64,000 nucleotides of DNA from Apus apus (taxonomy: Eukaryota; Chordata; Aves; Apodiformes; Apodidae). Positions 14,601 to 26,398 of this stretch are shown here, piece by piece; position 1 is the first letter of the stretch, and the number at the start of each line of letters is the position of its first letter. The notes beneath the pieces are model-generated. The model was not told the DNA's origin, did no database searches, and saw nothing but the letters and a program-made list of their open reading frames with translations. The translations under genes and the position numbers were made by a program. The stretch covers positions 170,096,274-170,160,273 of the forward strand of contig NC_067282.1 in NCBI RefSeq assembly GCF_020740795.1, written 5' to 3'.

Positions 14601-16763
14601 TGTGCTTCTTGCTCAGTTTTCTTCCTTAGGCTTTTCTCTTTCCTGACTTTCTGCCCTTCCTCTGCAACTTGGTGGGCCCCCTTCTGCAACTCTGCTCTGC
14701 TGGCTAGGGATTGACCTGTGCCTTAGGAAGTGCTCTAACCCTTACACTGTTGAGTAAAATGTATTTAAAAATGGAAATATATTTAAAACCAAAACAAAAA
14801 CAGAAGGGAAAAAAAAAATAGCCCAAACCCTCAAAAGAGATTTGAGCACTTAAATCAGGAAGGATGTAGAGTCCTGAATCCCAGTGTGTATGGGTGTCAG
14901 ACTGAAGGCTGCAGGATCCAGTCCTCTATTAAACTCCTGTGTCACTAAGTGGGATCAATCCCGTTTCTTCCATTAGGTTTTTAAACAGCCTTGAGAGAGT
15001 CATGTCTAATGAATTTCTGGCTGAAGAAGCAGCCTTACCACAGCACCACTGCATGCATTATATTTCTGGAAAACTTGCTCTGAAGAATGAAACAATCTTC
15101 TTTAGAAGTAATTATGGTCTGTCTTTATTCTGATAAATCAGGATGTGAAGGTGCTTGGCAGTTAGTTTTAACATTATAGTAGAACCAACCCAGCAGTTAT
15201 CAAAATTAACCACTGAATGGCCTAATGCATGTGTTTTGTGTACATATTCTTATATTAAAACTGTCACAATTTTTCATTTTCAGTTTACAGAACCCTTCCC
15301 CCAAAAAAACCCTCTTGACACAATGATTCCTTTGCAGGTTTTCGCCCATTTTAATGTCTGCTATACTTGCATCTGCTGACAAGTGTCCCCTTTCTATTTT
15401 CTAAAGATGTCCCCTTTTTTCACAAATTCCTTTTACAGTGCTTCATTTAGGATGGAAACATGGTCTTACAGCACAACTTGGTTATTCCATGCATTCCAGT
15501 TTCTGTTGCACTCAGTAGCAGAGAGCATGCTGCCATCACATTTCAAAGCCATGAAGTGTTATGGTAACTGTACTGGAAAAAACAAGAAGGGTCTTTGGAA
15601 AACTAGGATTTAGCTTGTCTTGACTTAGTCAGAAGACACTAGTGGATTATCAGTAGTTTAAATGCATTTTTTTCATGCTGGTGTCTGACTGGATTGAAAA
15701 TAGAAACTGTCAGCTCCCTGATTGTCTGATTATGTAAAACTATCAACAAAACCAAAACAAAACAGGTATGATAGGATTATGTATGTGCATATATTTTGCT
15801 TGGGGATATTTTTATAAGGTTTATAGAGGAGGAAATTAATTTCCAGCTTTAGATCTTAATGTTTTGGAGAATGAGCAGGAAAAATACCAATAGTCTTCCA
15901 AATGTAAACTTGTTATAGGTTACAATGGTCATTTTTAAGGTTGATCAAAATACTTAATGAAATGTTTCTTAATTAAAAAAAAAAAAAGACACATTTGACA
16001 AAATTATTTTATTTATAAGGCAGAAAGATTTTTTCAGCCTCTTGCCCAAGTGAAAACTAAAAGAAATGTCATGGGGTGTCCTCTGCTGAAAGAATTTTTG
16101 GTTTTGGATCAACTCTGGTCTGTCTATACACAATATATATTAGAAGCAGTTCTATTAGAAATAGAAGAGTACAAATCCATGGCACTGTTGTTATGTGAAG
16201 GGCTGTTAGATTCCAGTCTAACAGGATGAAGCAATTCTTTGAAGCCTACAGGTTATTGCTATATGTAGTATTAATATACATCTGGACAGCAACTTAATCT
16301 TTTTAGAACTATAAGCTATCAGTCAGGAATACTTTTGTACTTACTGCATAAAATTGCAGCTTTGCCTGTGATCAGTCCCAGCCTCCTGGCAGGGCCTGGG
16401 ACTGCATCACAACTATCCTTTACAGGTATATATTCTTGCCTTGGAGACTGGTTGGGCAGCCTTGATCTCCAGGGCACAAAGACACTCAGCACCAGCATCT
16501 CAAGAGGGATTGTTGCTGAAGGCCAAGCCTGAAAGACAGATGACAATGGCCAAATTCCTGCAGCTGTATTTCCCTATGGTACTCTGAAAATTGACTCTGG
16601 TTATAATTACATTCTGTGAATGTGAACTAATAACTCCCCAAAATTTCATACTGATTCTGACCCTAAAACGTCTAATCAGAAGCTGTCACTCAGGTACTTT
16701 AGTGAAAGAAATAATCAGCTTGGTGGACTGAAATCATAATGGGGAGTTGATATTTTTCTCTGT

Positions 16764-16840
16764 AAAAAAACCAATAACCAACCAACCCCTAAAACCTCCC
16801 AAACCAAATAAAAACCACAATAAAACCTCTCAAACAAAAT
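16764..16840. repeat. A/C-rich low-complexity tract
   Basis: A7 followed by CCAATAACCAACCAACCCC and further A/C words up to about 16.84 kb. No coding meaning. Confidence 0.8.
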
Positions 16841-19800
16841 GGAAAGTGCTACGCTCAAAGCCAGCCCTTTAGTGTGTTAACAGAGGTTTAATTTCCTTAG
16901 GTTTGATCAAAACTCCTTAAGAATCACTGAATCCAACTGACAGCACAAAAAACCCCACAACCTTGGGCACTAGAGCATGTCCTGAATAATATTACATACA
17001 GTGAAGAATCAAACACCTTCTGCTTAGTCTGTTTTAAAACATCCTGAAGTGAGGGGTTGTTAAGAATAAAGAATCAAAGCAGCAGCTCAGCTAACACAGG
17101 GAAATGTCTCTGAGAGTGCTGTGTTCTCTCCCAAGTTTTTTCTGCACAATACAGAGATACCAATTTCTGTTCTTTAGATCAACTTTTAACATGTGCTTAC
17201 TGCTGTAGTTCCTGATGTTCTAAACAGAATTAGTTGGGTGCATCATGCTGAGACCACTAATTTCAGTAGGGAGAGACAGATCATATTGGGGAAAAGGGGA
17301 ACTGCAAAGTACAGAATAAAAAGCAGATCCTGTGACTATCTTTTTTTTCCGCAAAAGGACCAATGAAGTTTCACACAAGAACCTCAGAAAATAATAATTC
17401 AGTTGCTGTTTTGCTGTGTAAGCTGAAGAGTTTTAGTGGATGCTTTGCAGACATGCCTGAATGGAAACAGTTATCACATAAGGTGCCATCTGAAACTGCT
17501 TGAGAGTTGTGCATTTATTATTAGTCTGTTCACTAGATGAATGGTGTGGGATTAACCTACTGTGCAAAGGACCTGAAAAATGAATTTTCTAAATATACTG
17601 CTAACAGCATTAATCAGCAGATTTCCCTATTGCTTGCATTCAAGAAGTAACATTATTTCTTGATACCAATAATGAATTATTACATAGAAGCCATGAAGAA
17701 CAACAGTTTGAATTGCTGAATGCATCTGTTACTTTTAGATGAATCTGTATTACAGGTTTTGCAGCTGTTATGTTATAGAAGTGTAATTTTCACAGTTTTA
17801 GAATAGAGAGATTTTGGCACATCATGTTATTAATTGAAATAATCTGCTTTTTTCAAGGTCTTGGGAGTCAGGATGACTTGCTTATGCCCAAGCCCTACTA
17901 GTGTTGAAATAGTCTTACAACACCAACAACATTCAGTTCTGTTTTCCTGCAAAAAATGAGTGGGAACATGGAAGAAGTAAAAAAAATGGCTAATAGAGAG
18001 CATACATGAACAGTGCTGTTAAGGAATCAGTATTCCTTGCATTCACCTTTGGAACTCTTACAAGCTGACTTTGGCTGAAAGTAGGGGTAGCTCAGAGTAG
18101 CAATCAGCTGAGCAAAATGTAGTGTACAGAGGACCCTACTCCTGGGCTCTGCTACAGCCAGTGCCTTTGAAGAAAGGTAGAAGGAAATGAGCCTGGAGAG
18201 TCACCTGTGGATAATGAATCTGCAGCTGTGTTACACAAATAAGAATGACAGAAACAGGATGTAGTGATTATTATTATTTTAATCAAAACAGGGTGTTAAT
18301 ATGAACTTTATCTTCTGGATGGAAACAGCAATACTTTCTCTACAGATTTACTCAAAAAGTTGCCTTCTAAAATTAACTGCAATTTATCAATTTATACATT
18401 TATTTTACAAAAATCAGTTTAATATTCAAATTATGCTCCTGAGACCTGAAGGAAATATCAGGGCATAACTTTGTAAGTATATCTTTACTCTTTATTGTTT
18501 TTATTTATGGGTTTTTTGAGACCAAGGGAAGTACTCTGTATTTTTTTCTAAAAGTGTTAGTTGTTCCTGGCTATCTTCAAAACTGGGACTGGGTTTCCTG
18601 TTGTGATTGGCATTTCTTCGTGTAACTTCTGCAGATGCCATCTGAAAAAAGGCATGGAACCTTTGCTTCTTGCTTAGAAGAACTGTACATCGACTTTCAA
18701 GCCTTAACTGTGATACTTTTTCTTCAGAAAAATTTAGGTTTATCTATTTTCCTTGTTTAACTCACAAAATAGCTATTTTTAATGTTTTGCTGTGCTAAAA
18801 TTCTCTCTGTAGAGGATATTAATTTGCAAGCAGCGTCAGTAATTTAGCAGCATACATTTCACACTTGGCAGATCTAGTGTAACTGTGGAGAAGTATCTGT
18901 AGTTACTTCTCTGCATGTTCATTTTGTAATCGATGAACTATCATAGCGGCAAATCAGATACATTTAATATGACAGCAGCATCTTTCATCACCTCAAAATC
19001 TTTTTTTCTGTGCTTGCTGCTATTGCCATGTAGGCTGGAGAACTCCAGCTGCCTTATCCTTCCAAAGCTGAGAGTAGATGCACTTGCTATTTAGATAGTC
19101 AAGAGAATTCAGCTGCAATGATTATCAATTTGCAGGGCTATCAAACCCAAGCACTTGAAAAATCACAATGTAAAATCAATTTCTTTGCCATTTGAAAGTT
19201 ACCTTCCACTTTCCGAGCACAATGTTCTTGAGCATTTTTGCGACCGTAAAAATGTAAACTTGATGGTCACCTGGTCTGGTAAGAAATTTCCCTGGGATGA
19301 AATTAGAAGTAGTATTTGACATACTGAGAGACAGCCCCCCGGGTTAACCTCCATGAAGTGTCCATACATCCAGCACCTTTCAGTTCATGTAAAAAAGAAA
19401 CTGAAAATGCATAAAACAATAGATTGAATTCTCTATCAGTTTAATGTTATCTTTTAAGGAATGGATTTTCAGGAGACTAACTACTCCTGAGAACAGGTTC
19501 ATACATGCAATTTAAAATAGGAAACAGCATCAGCACAAGTGTGGTACTCAGTTGTACGAATAAGGGTAATTTGGAGGACGAGAAGTGTGGACCAATATTA
19601 AAAAAAAAAAATATCTGGTGTAGCAGCACAGCAGCAGAGCTTCGTGCCCAGAGGCTGTTACTTGCCTGCAGGTGCCTGTTCTTGCTGCAGGTGCTGTGGG
19701 TGCATCCCTCCCTGAGGCTGTAACGGGACATGGAGTTAAAAACCTGGCTGTGTTTCCTTGGCTCTTGCACAGTAGCAAATCATGGGCAGAGAGGTTTAAA

Positions 19801-22704
19801 AGTATGGTGAGACCTCAGATACTTACACGAGTAAGTACTACCAGGAGGTTGTTTCTTTCCTGTGTTAGTGGCTCTTGCTAGCCAATCCTGTAGTCTCTCT
19901 AGTGGCAAAGTAACACATCTGTTCTCTGGCCAGAGTTATCTTTTTAGCCACTTGAAAAGCAGGTCTGTTTAGGGTATCCAAGGAAAGATAAAATTCTCAT
20001 TGGAAAAGGGGAGACCATGAGAGTCTGATTCATATGATAAGGATGGAGTGAGAATATCCGTAATGCAGACTCTGGTGAATTATGCTGAGATACATTATCC
20101 CAAAGATTAACTGTGGAAGTTTTGTTGGCCATCTCCATGGATACAATTTTTTTTGCATCCTGTTTTACCCTAAAATATATTTGAAAAAAATAATCTGGTG
20201 TTTAGATGGACATTGTAAGCTGGAGCAAAGTGAACTCTGAAAATTGGCAGCTTTTTTACAGCCTGTGGCATAACTTGTTAAAAACATGTATTAATATTTA
20301 ATTGAAGAAGATTCATGTAGACCCCAGCTGTGACCATAAAAATTGGCTTTTTTATGAGAGAAATAAAAGCAGTGGTTCCCTACGGTCTCATTCAATTTCT
20401 TTATTCAGCAGCCACTCATATGTTAGCATACATCTGTGTAGCCTTGTAGAATAGAATATGCAGAGCTCAGTCTCATTTTTGTATAAAATGCTAGTGACAA
20501 AATTGCATATTGCAGAATTGCTTATGCTCAAAGTTTTTAAATAACCACCATGCAGTTTTCTTTGTAATTTTGGCGATTGGAAGAATTGCACATAAACAAA
20601 TGTGCAGCAGATGGCACTATGCTGTAACCATAGAATGAGAGGCTTGGGTAGAAAAAGTGTTTGTTTAGAGTTTGTACCTATTAATATTTTTTTCTTGTAA
20701 ACAGCGATAAAAGGTTAGAAGGCCAAAGTGTTTTAGAACAGAATTGTGGAAACTTGTGTAGCGTATATGTCAAGTAAAGCTTTGGTGATTCTTAGTAATG
20801 ATGTTCAGTGCTGTTTCCAATCATCTTTTTAGCTGTAGTTGAAATTCTAGTGCTAAATGCCTAGGAGCTTAAGTGTTACTGAAAAACAATGAAAGCAAAG
20901 TCAAGTGAAATACACAGCTTTCTTCCTCTGCACCGCAGCAGATCAAGTAGCATAGAAATTTTAATCAAAAGAATTTTCCCAGGAGATTCTTCAGATAGTA
21001 GGAATTGCTAGGAGAGAGTGTGGAAAGCTTGTTACAAATGGTTTAAAATTGTTCTAGAGCTATCTTTAACATGTAGTTTTGAAATACATACATTTTTCTA
21101 TTCAACTATTAAAAACAAAGACTGCTTTGTAACATCCCCACGTGACCCAATAGTGTATTGATCTGTGTATTAGTATTTGTGTTTGAAACCCCCCACAACA
21201 ATTTGTCAGACTTAAGGTAACCAGGTTGTAAAATATTTCCGTGACTTAGGACAAGAGACCTGAGAGCACTAGATCATAATTTTCTGCAGTGCTTGTGACT
21301 TACTCAAGATAGGAATAAAAAAAGGAAATAAGTAGGGAATAAACTGAGGTGTGGTGAATTTTCAGATAATGGAAGGAGCTGTGTGAAACCAGTAAGAGGA
21401 AAATAATAACACTTCTAATCTAATTCCTTTAGGTCTAAGAACTGTCGTAACAATGTGAAAGAGAAACATCTTCTCATTGTACATGTCTCAAATCGTGTGA
21501 GATCTTCAATATCTTAAGTCTCATCCAGAAAGGAGTAAGAAGCCTGTAAAGTCTTCAGTGTTATTTCTGCTGATAACACTGTTGAGCAAACAAGCCACCC
21601 CTGTGCCATGGCAGTGGTTTCCAGAGGCAGCGTGTGCTGTGCACGGCAGTACTAGCATCTGGTAGTCAGAACGTCAAGAGGTCACTCCTGAATTAAAAAA
21701 AGCAAAATGTTTTTGGCTTACTCGATGAATGCCAGAAAAAGTTTTGCCAGAGGGCCACTTGGAGATTTAGGGGCAACTTCGGCTCTAGGAAGTGTGCTCA
21801 AATGGTGAATTTTGTCAACAAATTAGAAACAAATTCAGCTATGGGGAAAGAGTGTTTGGCAAAGGTGCTGTCATCTCCCCTTCCATCCTCCTCTTCCCAC
21901 ATCCCCAGCCCATGTAAGAACACAAAACGACCTCATTGCATCATTCAGAAGGGAGTGATGCATGTAATGATGACAGGTAAGGAATGGCAACCCTCAAACA
22001 GCTTTTCTGTTTTTTTTTTCCCCAGTTATGTGTACATATCAAAGAGACGTGATAAGCCAGTTTTTCATTGGAGGTAGTGTGAAATTGGTCAGTATCGCTG
22101 TGATTCTGTCACCTGATTGGAATTTGCCTCTTCAAGTAGGTGTGGCCTTGTCTACTTCTTATAGTGAGTTGATTTGACAGCATTTTGTGATCTGTAGCAC
22201 CGAATAACTTGTGAAGGATCTGAAAGGTTTAGTGGGGCAAGTTATCTTGTCATTTGTGCCTCAAAATTGGACAATTGTTTTTAAATCAAGTCTTAATTAT
22301 TAACATTATGTGTGTCCTGTACAAAAACAAGTTAAAGGGTTTGGAGAACTTCGATCCCTTCTCAGTGGCTTTTCTGAAAGTACACAGCATCTTTGCAGAC
22401 TTTGAGCTACAGCCAGTGACCACCTTCTTGTGATGCTTACTGATGGTGTGGTTTAGCTGCTGCCTGATTCTTCTTCTTCCTGAGGGGTCTTGGAGTAAAA
22501 TCACAAACAGGTCTGGGGCTCAGGAAGTTGCGGTGGGTTCACCCTGGCAGGGCACCAGGAGCCCACCAAAGCTGCTCTGTCATTCCCCTTCTCAGCTGAA
22601 CAGGGGAGAGAAAATACAACACAAGGCTCGTGGATCGAGATAAAGACAGGGAGATCACTCAGAAGTTAAAAGTCACAGGCAAAGGAGACTTGACTTGGGG
22701 AAAA

Positions 22705-22710
22705 TTTAAT
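22705..22710 (-). promoter_or_regulatory. Possible poly(A) signal (ATTAAA) of the minus-strand LTR
   Basis: TTTAAT on the plus strand reads ATTAAA on the minus strand, in the 3' part of the LTR. It lies about 590 bp downstream of the TATA-like box, which is long for an R region, so the assignment is tentative. Confidence 0.35.
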
Positions 22711-23293
22711 CCAGTTAATCAAATCAGAGTAATGTAATGAGAAAATAAAAACAAAATGTTGAAACACCTTCACCCCACCAGTCCCTTCTTCCCAAGCACA
22801 ACTTCAGTCTTGATGTCTGTGCCTCCTCCCCCTGACAGTGCAGGGGCACAGGGAACAGGGGTTGTGGTCAGTTTATCACCCATTGCCTCTGCTGTTCCTT
22901 CCTCCACAGGAAGAGGACTCCTCATGCTCTTCCCCTGCTCCAGCATGGGGTCCCTCCCACAGGAGATAGTGCTCCATGAACTTCTCTGACATGAGTCACT
23001 CCCACAGGCTGTAGTTCTTAATTAACTTCTCCTGTGGGGTCACAGCCTCTTTCAATGTGGGGTCCTCCATGTCCTGGAGGTAGATGTTTGCTCCACCATG
23101 GACCTCCACGGGCTGCAGGGCAAAGCCTGCCTCACCATGATCTTCTCCATGGGCTGCAGGGAAATCTGTGTTCCAGTGCCTGGAGCACCTCCTTCCTCCT
23201 TCCTCTCCTTCACTGACCTTGGTGCCTGCAGAGGTGTTTCACATATTCCCACTCTTCTCTGTGGCTGCTGTTGCTCAGGTTTTTTCACCCCTT

Positions 23294-23303
23294 CTTAAAT
23301 ATG
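23294..23303 (-). promoter_or_regulatory. TATA-like box of the minus-strand LTR
   Basis: CTTAAATAT on the plus strand reads ATATTTAAG on the minus strand. It lies about 190 bp inside the LTR from its inferred 5' end, a normal place for the retroviral core promoter. Confidence 0.45.
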
Positions 23304-24994
23304 TTATCCCAGAGGTGCTACCACTGTCACTGATGGGCTTGGCCTGGCCCAGTGATGGGTCCGTCTTGGAGCCAGCTGGCATTGGCTCTGTTGGACATGG
23401 GGGAAGCTTCCAGCAGCTTCTCACATAAGCCACTCCTCCAGCTCCTCAGCCACCGAAACCTTGCCATGTAAACCCAATACAATACATTGGTCCCTTCAGA
23501 ACTGATGGGGCCCTTATAAACAGTCAGCCAGTTTGAACATGGGTGAATTTACCAGTTCATGTCCTTTTTGGTTGGTCAGGAACATGCTTCATGGTTTTAC
23601 CTTTGATTTAGGAATAATCTGATGTGGAGGACTGTAATCCTTGTTGTATTTCATAATGTCCTTGGTGGCTGTAGTTCTTAAATTCATGTTAAAGTAGCAA
23701 TTATTTTGTTTTTTTATTTCTTAGCATCCTTATTTAGCATTATAAGCAGAACTTTTAACTTAATGGAAGGTGCTTGATACTTGAACATTTAAGTACATAG
23801 GAGTTAAGGCAGATACTTAAAGATCTAAGTGCTTCGCTGCCTTGCTGTTATCAGAAGCAGAAATTTGAAGTGAGAATATGACCAAGAATGTGGTGAATGC
23901 AAGGAATTAACTGATTGTTGTCAGTAATCATGGAGTAGAGCAGAAAAGGTCCTTTAAGCATGGCAAGTATTGCTTAAGAATATTTTCTTCTGTGTATGTT
24001 GGTGTGCTGCTAAAGAGATTAAATCAGGCTGTATTTACATTTACAGTTAGCTGATGGCCTTTCTTGTTTAACTAAAGTGGTGTGTGATGTTAATCGCAAA
24101 GCACTTCTGAGAACTTTCCATTAAAAACTGACAGTGATGTATATGGGTACCTTCTTATGTGTAAACCTATTAGTATATTAATCAACTGCATGATCCTGAG
24201 AAAGGACACTGAAACTCTTTATTGGTTTGCTGTTCATTGCATTGATTATTTGGGGCTCTTCTGAATGTCTGCCTCTGATTTCTGCTGCTTGCCAATTTGT
24301 CATGGCAATAGTTAAATGACATTTTGCTAGCTCAGCATTCTTGTCCACCTTGGATTTGTTGGAATAACTGAAGGTGATTCCCTTTTACAAAGTGGACATA
24401 ATTCTCTTAAAGACAGGAGTGTCGTACTAGCACTGATGGTCCACAGTATTTTAATAGTGAACTTGTCTTCACTTACAATTACTTCTGGCTTAAAATAATG
24501 AACTAAGTAATTTTAAAACAAAAAAATAATATGTATGTGTAAGAGTCGATCAGAAGATCAGTATTGTCTCAACATTGTCATGAGTGACTAGACTCCAAAA
24601 ACTGGACTAACATCTCGACATGAGTTGGTAGTGGCTTGCTGCAGATGAAGAAACCATGGAGAACGGACTGAGGTACGGGCAGTGCGGGTACCTGGTACGG
24701 GTCTGTTCTACTGGAGCAGCAAAGTGAAGAACTGCTGTCAAGGAAGATGGATTGTGCTTGCTGTGCCAACACTGAGGAAGCCTCAGTTGAGCTTTCCTCA
24801 TTATAATGTTATTATAATACAAAACCACACCTCCTGGTAAGAAGCTACCCACCTGCAAAACTGGCCACACCTCAGACACTCCTCTCTGGGCATGCATGGA
24901 AGCCTCACTCCAGGCAGGTCAAGATTAGCACATTTCCATGGGACAGAGGTGGAGTGGAGGTGGGTCCAAGGAGGAGCAAGGTGTGCTACCCAGG

Positions 24995-25001
24995 ATAAAA
25001 G
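24995..25001 (+). promoter_or_regulatory. TATA box of the plus-strand LTR
   Basis: ATAAAAG, preceded by GG and followed about 210 bp later by AATAAA. The order and spacing fit a retroviral core promoter at the U3/R boundary. Confidence 0.55.
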
Positions 25002-25208
25002 ATGGTTCCTTAGTAACTGAACCTGGAAGATCTTCCCCACCGAGAGATCACGACGATCGAAGAAGCAGTAAAACGCCTTCTGAATTCGGAACCACAGGGA
25101 CGCCTTTGGACCCGTGGTGGTAGCTATTACCCTCATTTCCCCCCTTTTTTACCTCATCTTGTCTATTCTTTCTTCCTTTCTATCGCAAGCCGCTTTACGG
25201 GCAAGACT

Positions 25209-25214
25209 AATAAA
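25209..25214 (+). promoter_or_regulatory. Poly(A) signal AATAAA of the plus-strand LTR
   Basis: An AATAAA hexamer lies just after the pyrimidine tract. It is followed within about 20 bp by a GT-rich stretch (GTCATTGTGTGTTG), the usual downstream element. Confidence 0.6.
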
Positions 25215-25892
25215 GTCATTGTGTGTTGATAACTCCCTGGGATTGTTGCCATTTCATTTTTGCACTTCAGGGTCAAAGCTGAAACGAACCATTACGCATC
25301 CACCGATGACTAAGCAAGCTATTGCAAACTGAAATCACATGGGTTTTGCATTAGTTTGTAGCTTACAGTATGTGTTCTGATTAGAATAGTAAGGTTTTTG
25401 CAATAAGTAAATAATTTTGAAGAAACATTTGTTTCAATTCTTTGTCATGTTTTAATAAGGTGGACAGGGGAGAAACCTTGAGGAAAATGATCCAGATACA
25501 AGATACTTAATTGATTTTTTTTCTCCATTTGAATCCAGGGGAAATTCTGATAGAGGAAAAACAAATCTTTGTCCCATGATGAGTTTCTGGTCATGTTGTC
25601 TTTATTGTTAGTGTCCAGACTGTATAGGGTGAATCATGTTTGTATTCTCTAATAGTATTGAAATTGATTCATTGGGTGTAAAGCAGTATTGCTTTTGTGT
25701 TTGAATGTCCTAGTTTGTTTAAATAGGGGATCTTTAGCGCGTATTTATGTAAATGAATAATATAAAAGAGTTTTCGGCATTATTATTTTTTTTAAAAAAG
25801 ATGTGCATTTCCACTGATGAATTGGTATCCCGTAACCCTGCTCTCAGCAAGTTCTGCGCTTCCTGAATTGAACAGATCTGGTAGCTTCCTGA

Positions 25893-26398
25893 CATGAACA
25901 GCTTAGTTCCCCTCAGTTCAAGAAGGACAGGGAAGTGCTTGAAAGAGTCCAGCGCAGAGCCACAAAGATGATTAAGGGAGTGGAACATCTCCCTTATGAG
26001 GAAAGGCTGAGGGAGCTGGGTCTCTTTAGTTTGGAGAAAAGGAGACTGAGGGGTGACCTCATCAATGTTTACAAATACGTAAAGGGTGAGTGTCAAGAAG
26101 ATGGAGTTAAGCTTTTTTCAGTGATGACCAGTGATAGGACAAGGAGTAATGGATACAAATTGGAGCATAGGAGGTTTAAGGTGAATATCAGAAAAAATTT
26201 TTTTACTGTGAGAGTGGCAGAGCACTGGAACAGGCTGCCCAGAGAGGTTGTGGAGTCTCCTTCTCTGGAGACATTCAAAACCCGCCTGGACGCCTTCCTG
26301 TGTGATGTACTCTAGGTGACCCTGCTCTGGCAGGGGGGTTGGACTAGATGATCTTTCGAGGTCACTTCCAACCCCTATGATTCTATGATTCTATGATT
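25893..26398 (+). mobile_element. CR1 LINE, 5'-truncated, with 3' octamer end
   Basis: About 500 bp from the 3' end of a CR1 non-LTR retrotransposon. It starts near CTCAGTTCAAGAAGGACAGG, includes the last part of ORF2, its TAG stop and the short 3' UTR (GGGGGGTTGGACTAGATGATC, then GGTCACTTCCAACCCC). It ends in three copies of an ATTCTATG-type octamer, the recognised CR1 3' terminus. The reading frame of the ORF2 tail is open and closely follows the CR1 pattern, so this is one of the youngest repeats in the window. It cannot move on its own because the RT and endonuclease domains are missing. Confidence 0.95.
25935..26315 (+). pseudogene. C-terminal remnant of CR1 ORF2 (reverse transcriptase protein)
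   Basis: An uninterrupted 126-codon frame encodes the C-terminal tail of the CR1 ORF2 polyprotein. Visible family signatures are [61 protein letters not shown] and a [15 protein letters not shown] end before the TAG stop. The catalytic RT motifs and the N-terminal endonuclease lie far upstream in a full element and are absent here. There is no genuine start codon; the frame simply enters from the truncated 5' edge. It is a dead fragment, not a host gene, and the ORF on the opposite strand (25734-26096) is its shadow. Confidence 0.9.

Larger units (their letters stand above)
4051..22525. other. Long non-coding stretch, no gene recognised
   Basis: About 18 kb of AT-rich unique DNA. I checked it for known repeat signatures, splice-flanked ORFs and protein motifs, and found only the simple repeats listed separately. 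All ORFs here are short and look like chance. Some segments, for example about 18.8-19.25 kb, have non-repetitive wording that could be conserved non-coding DNA, but this cannot be shown from one sequence. Confidence 0.55.
22526..23486 (-). mobile_element. Solo LTR of an avian endogenous retrovirus, minus orientation
   Basis: Read on the minus strand the element begins near 23486 with TGTATTGGGTTT and ends near 22526 with a GGTGAACCCACCGCAAC-type terminus, giving about 960 bp. The TATA-like box is ATATTTAAG on the minus strand (about 23294-23303), and an ATTAAA poly(A)-like signal lies at 22705-22710. The plus-strand wording (GGTGGGTTCACCCTGGC, repeated TCCA..GGGCTGCAGG units, GTTATCCCAGAGG) matches a dispersed avian LTR family I recall from bird assemblies. 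No gag, pol or env sequence flanks it, so it is a solo LTR left by LTR-LTR recombination. A clean target-site duplication was not found, so the ends are approximate. Confidence 0.75.
24536..25339 (+). mobile_element. Solo LTR of a second avian endogenous retrovirus type, plus orientation
   Basis: This region shows the usual LTR order. It has a U3-like segment with CACACCTC-type motifs, an ATAAAAG TATA box at 24995-25001, and a leader containing TTTGGACCCGTGGTGGTA. A long pyrimidine tract follows (about 25130-25185), then AATAAA at 25209-25214 and a T-rich U5-like end. The TGGACCNGTGGTGGTA block followed by a C/T tract resembles avian ERVL-type LTRs I know, but the family call is from memory. 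No retroviral coding sequence lies on either side, so it is a solo LTR. I could not find matching target-site duplications; the 5' end may lie between 24532 and 24580 and the 3' end between 25298 and 25339. Confidence 0.65.

Noticed and set aside
20626..20660. CCATAGAATGAGAGGCTTGGG, like the start of a minus-strand CR1 tail
   Set aside because: Only about 10-12 bases match CR1 and the following sequence does not continue it.
25734..26096. 120-codon minus-strand ORF
   Set aside because: It is the antisense shadow of the CR1 ORF2 tail plus flanking sequence.
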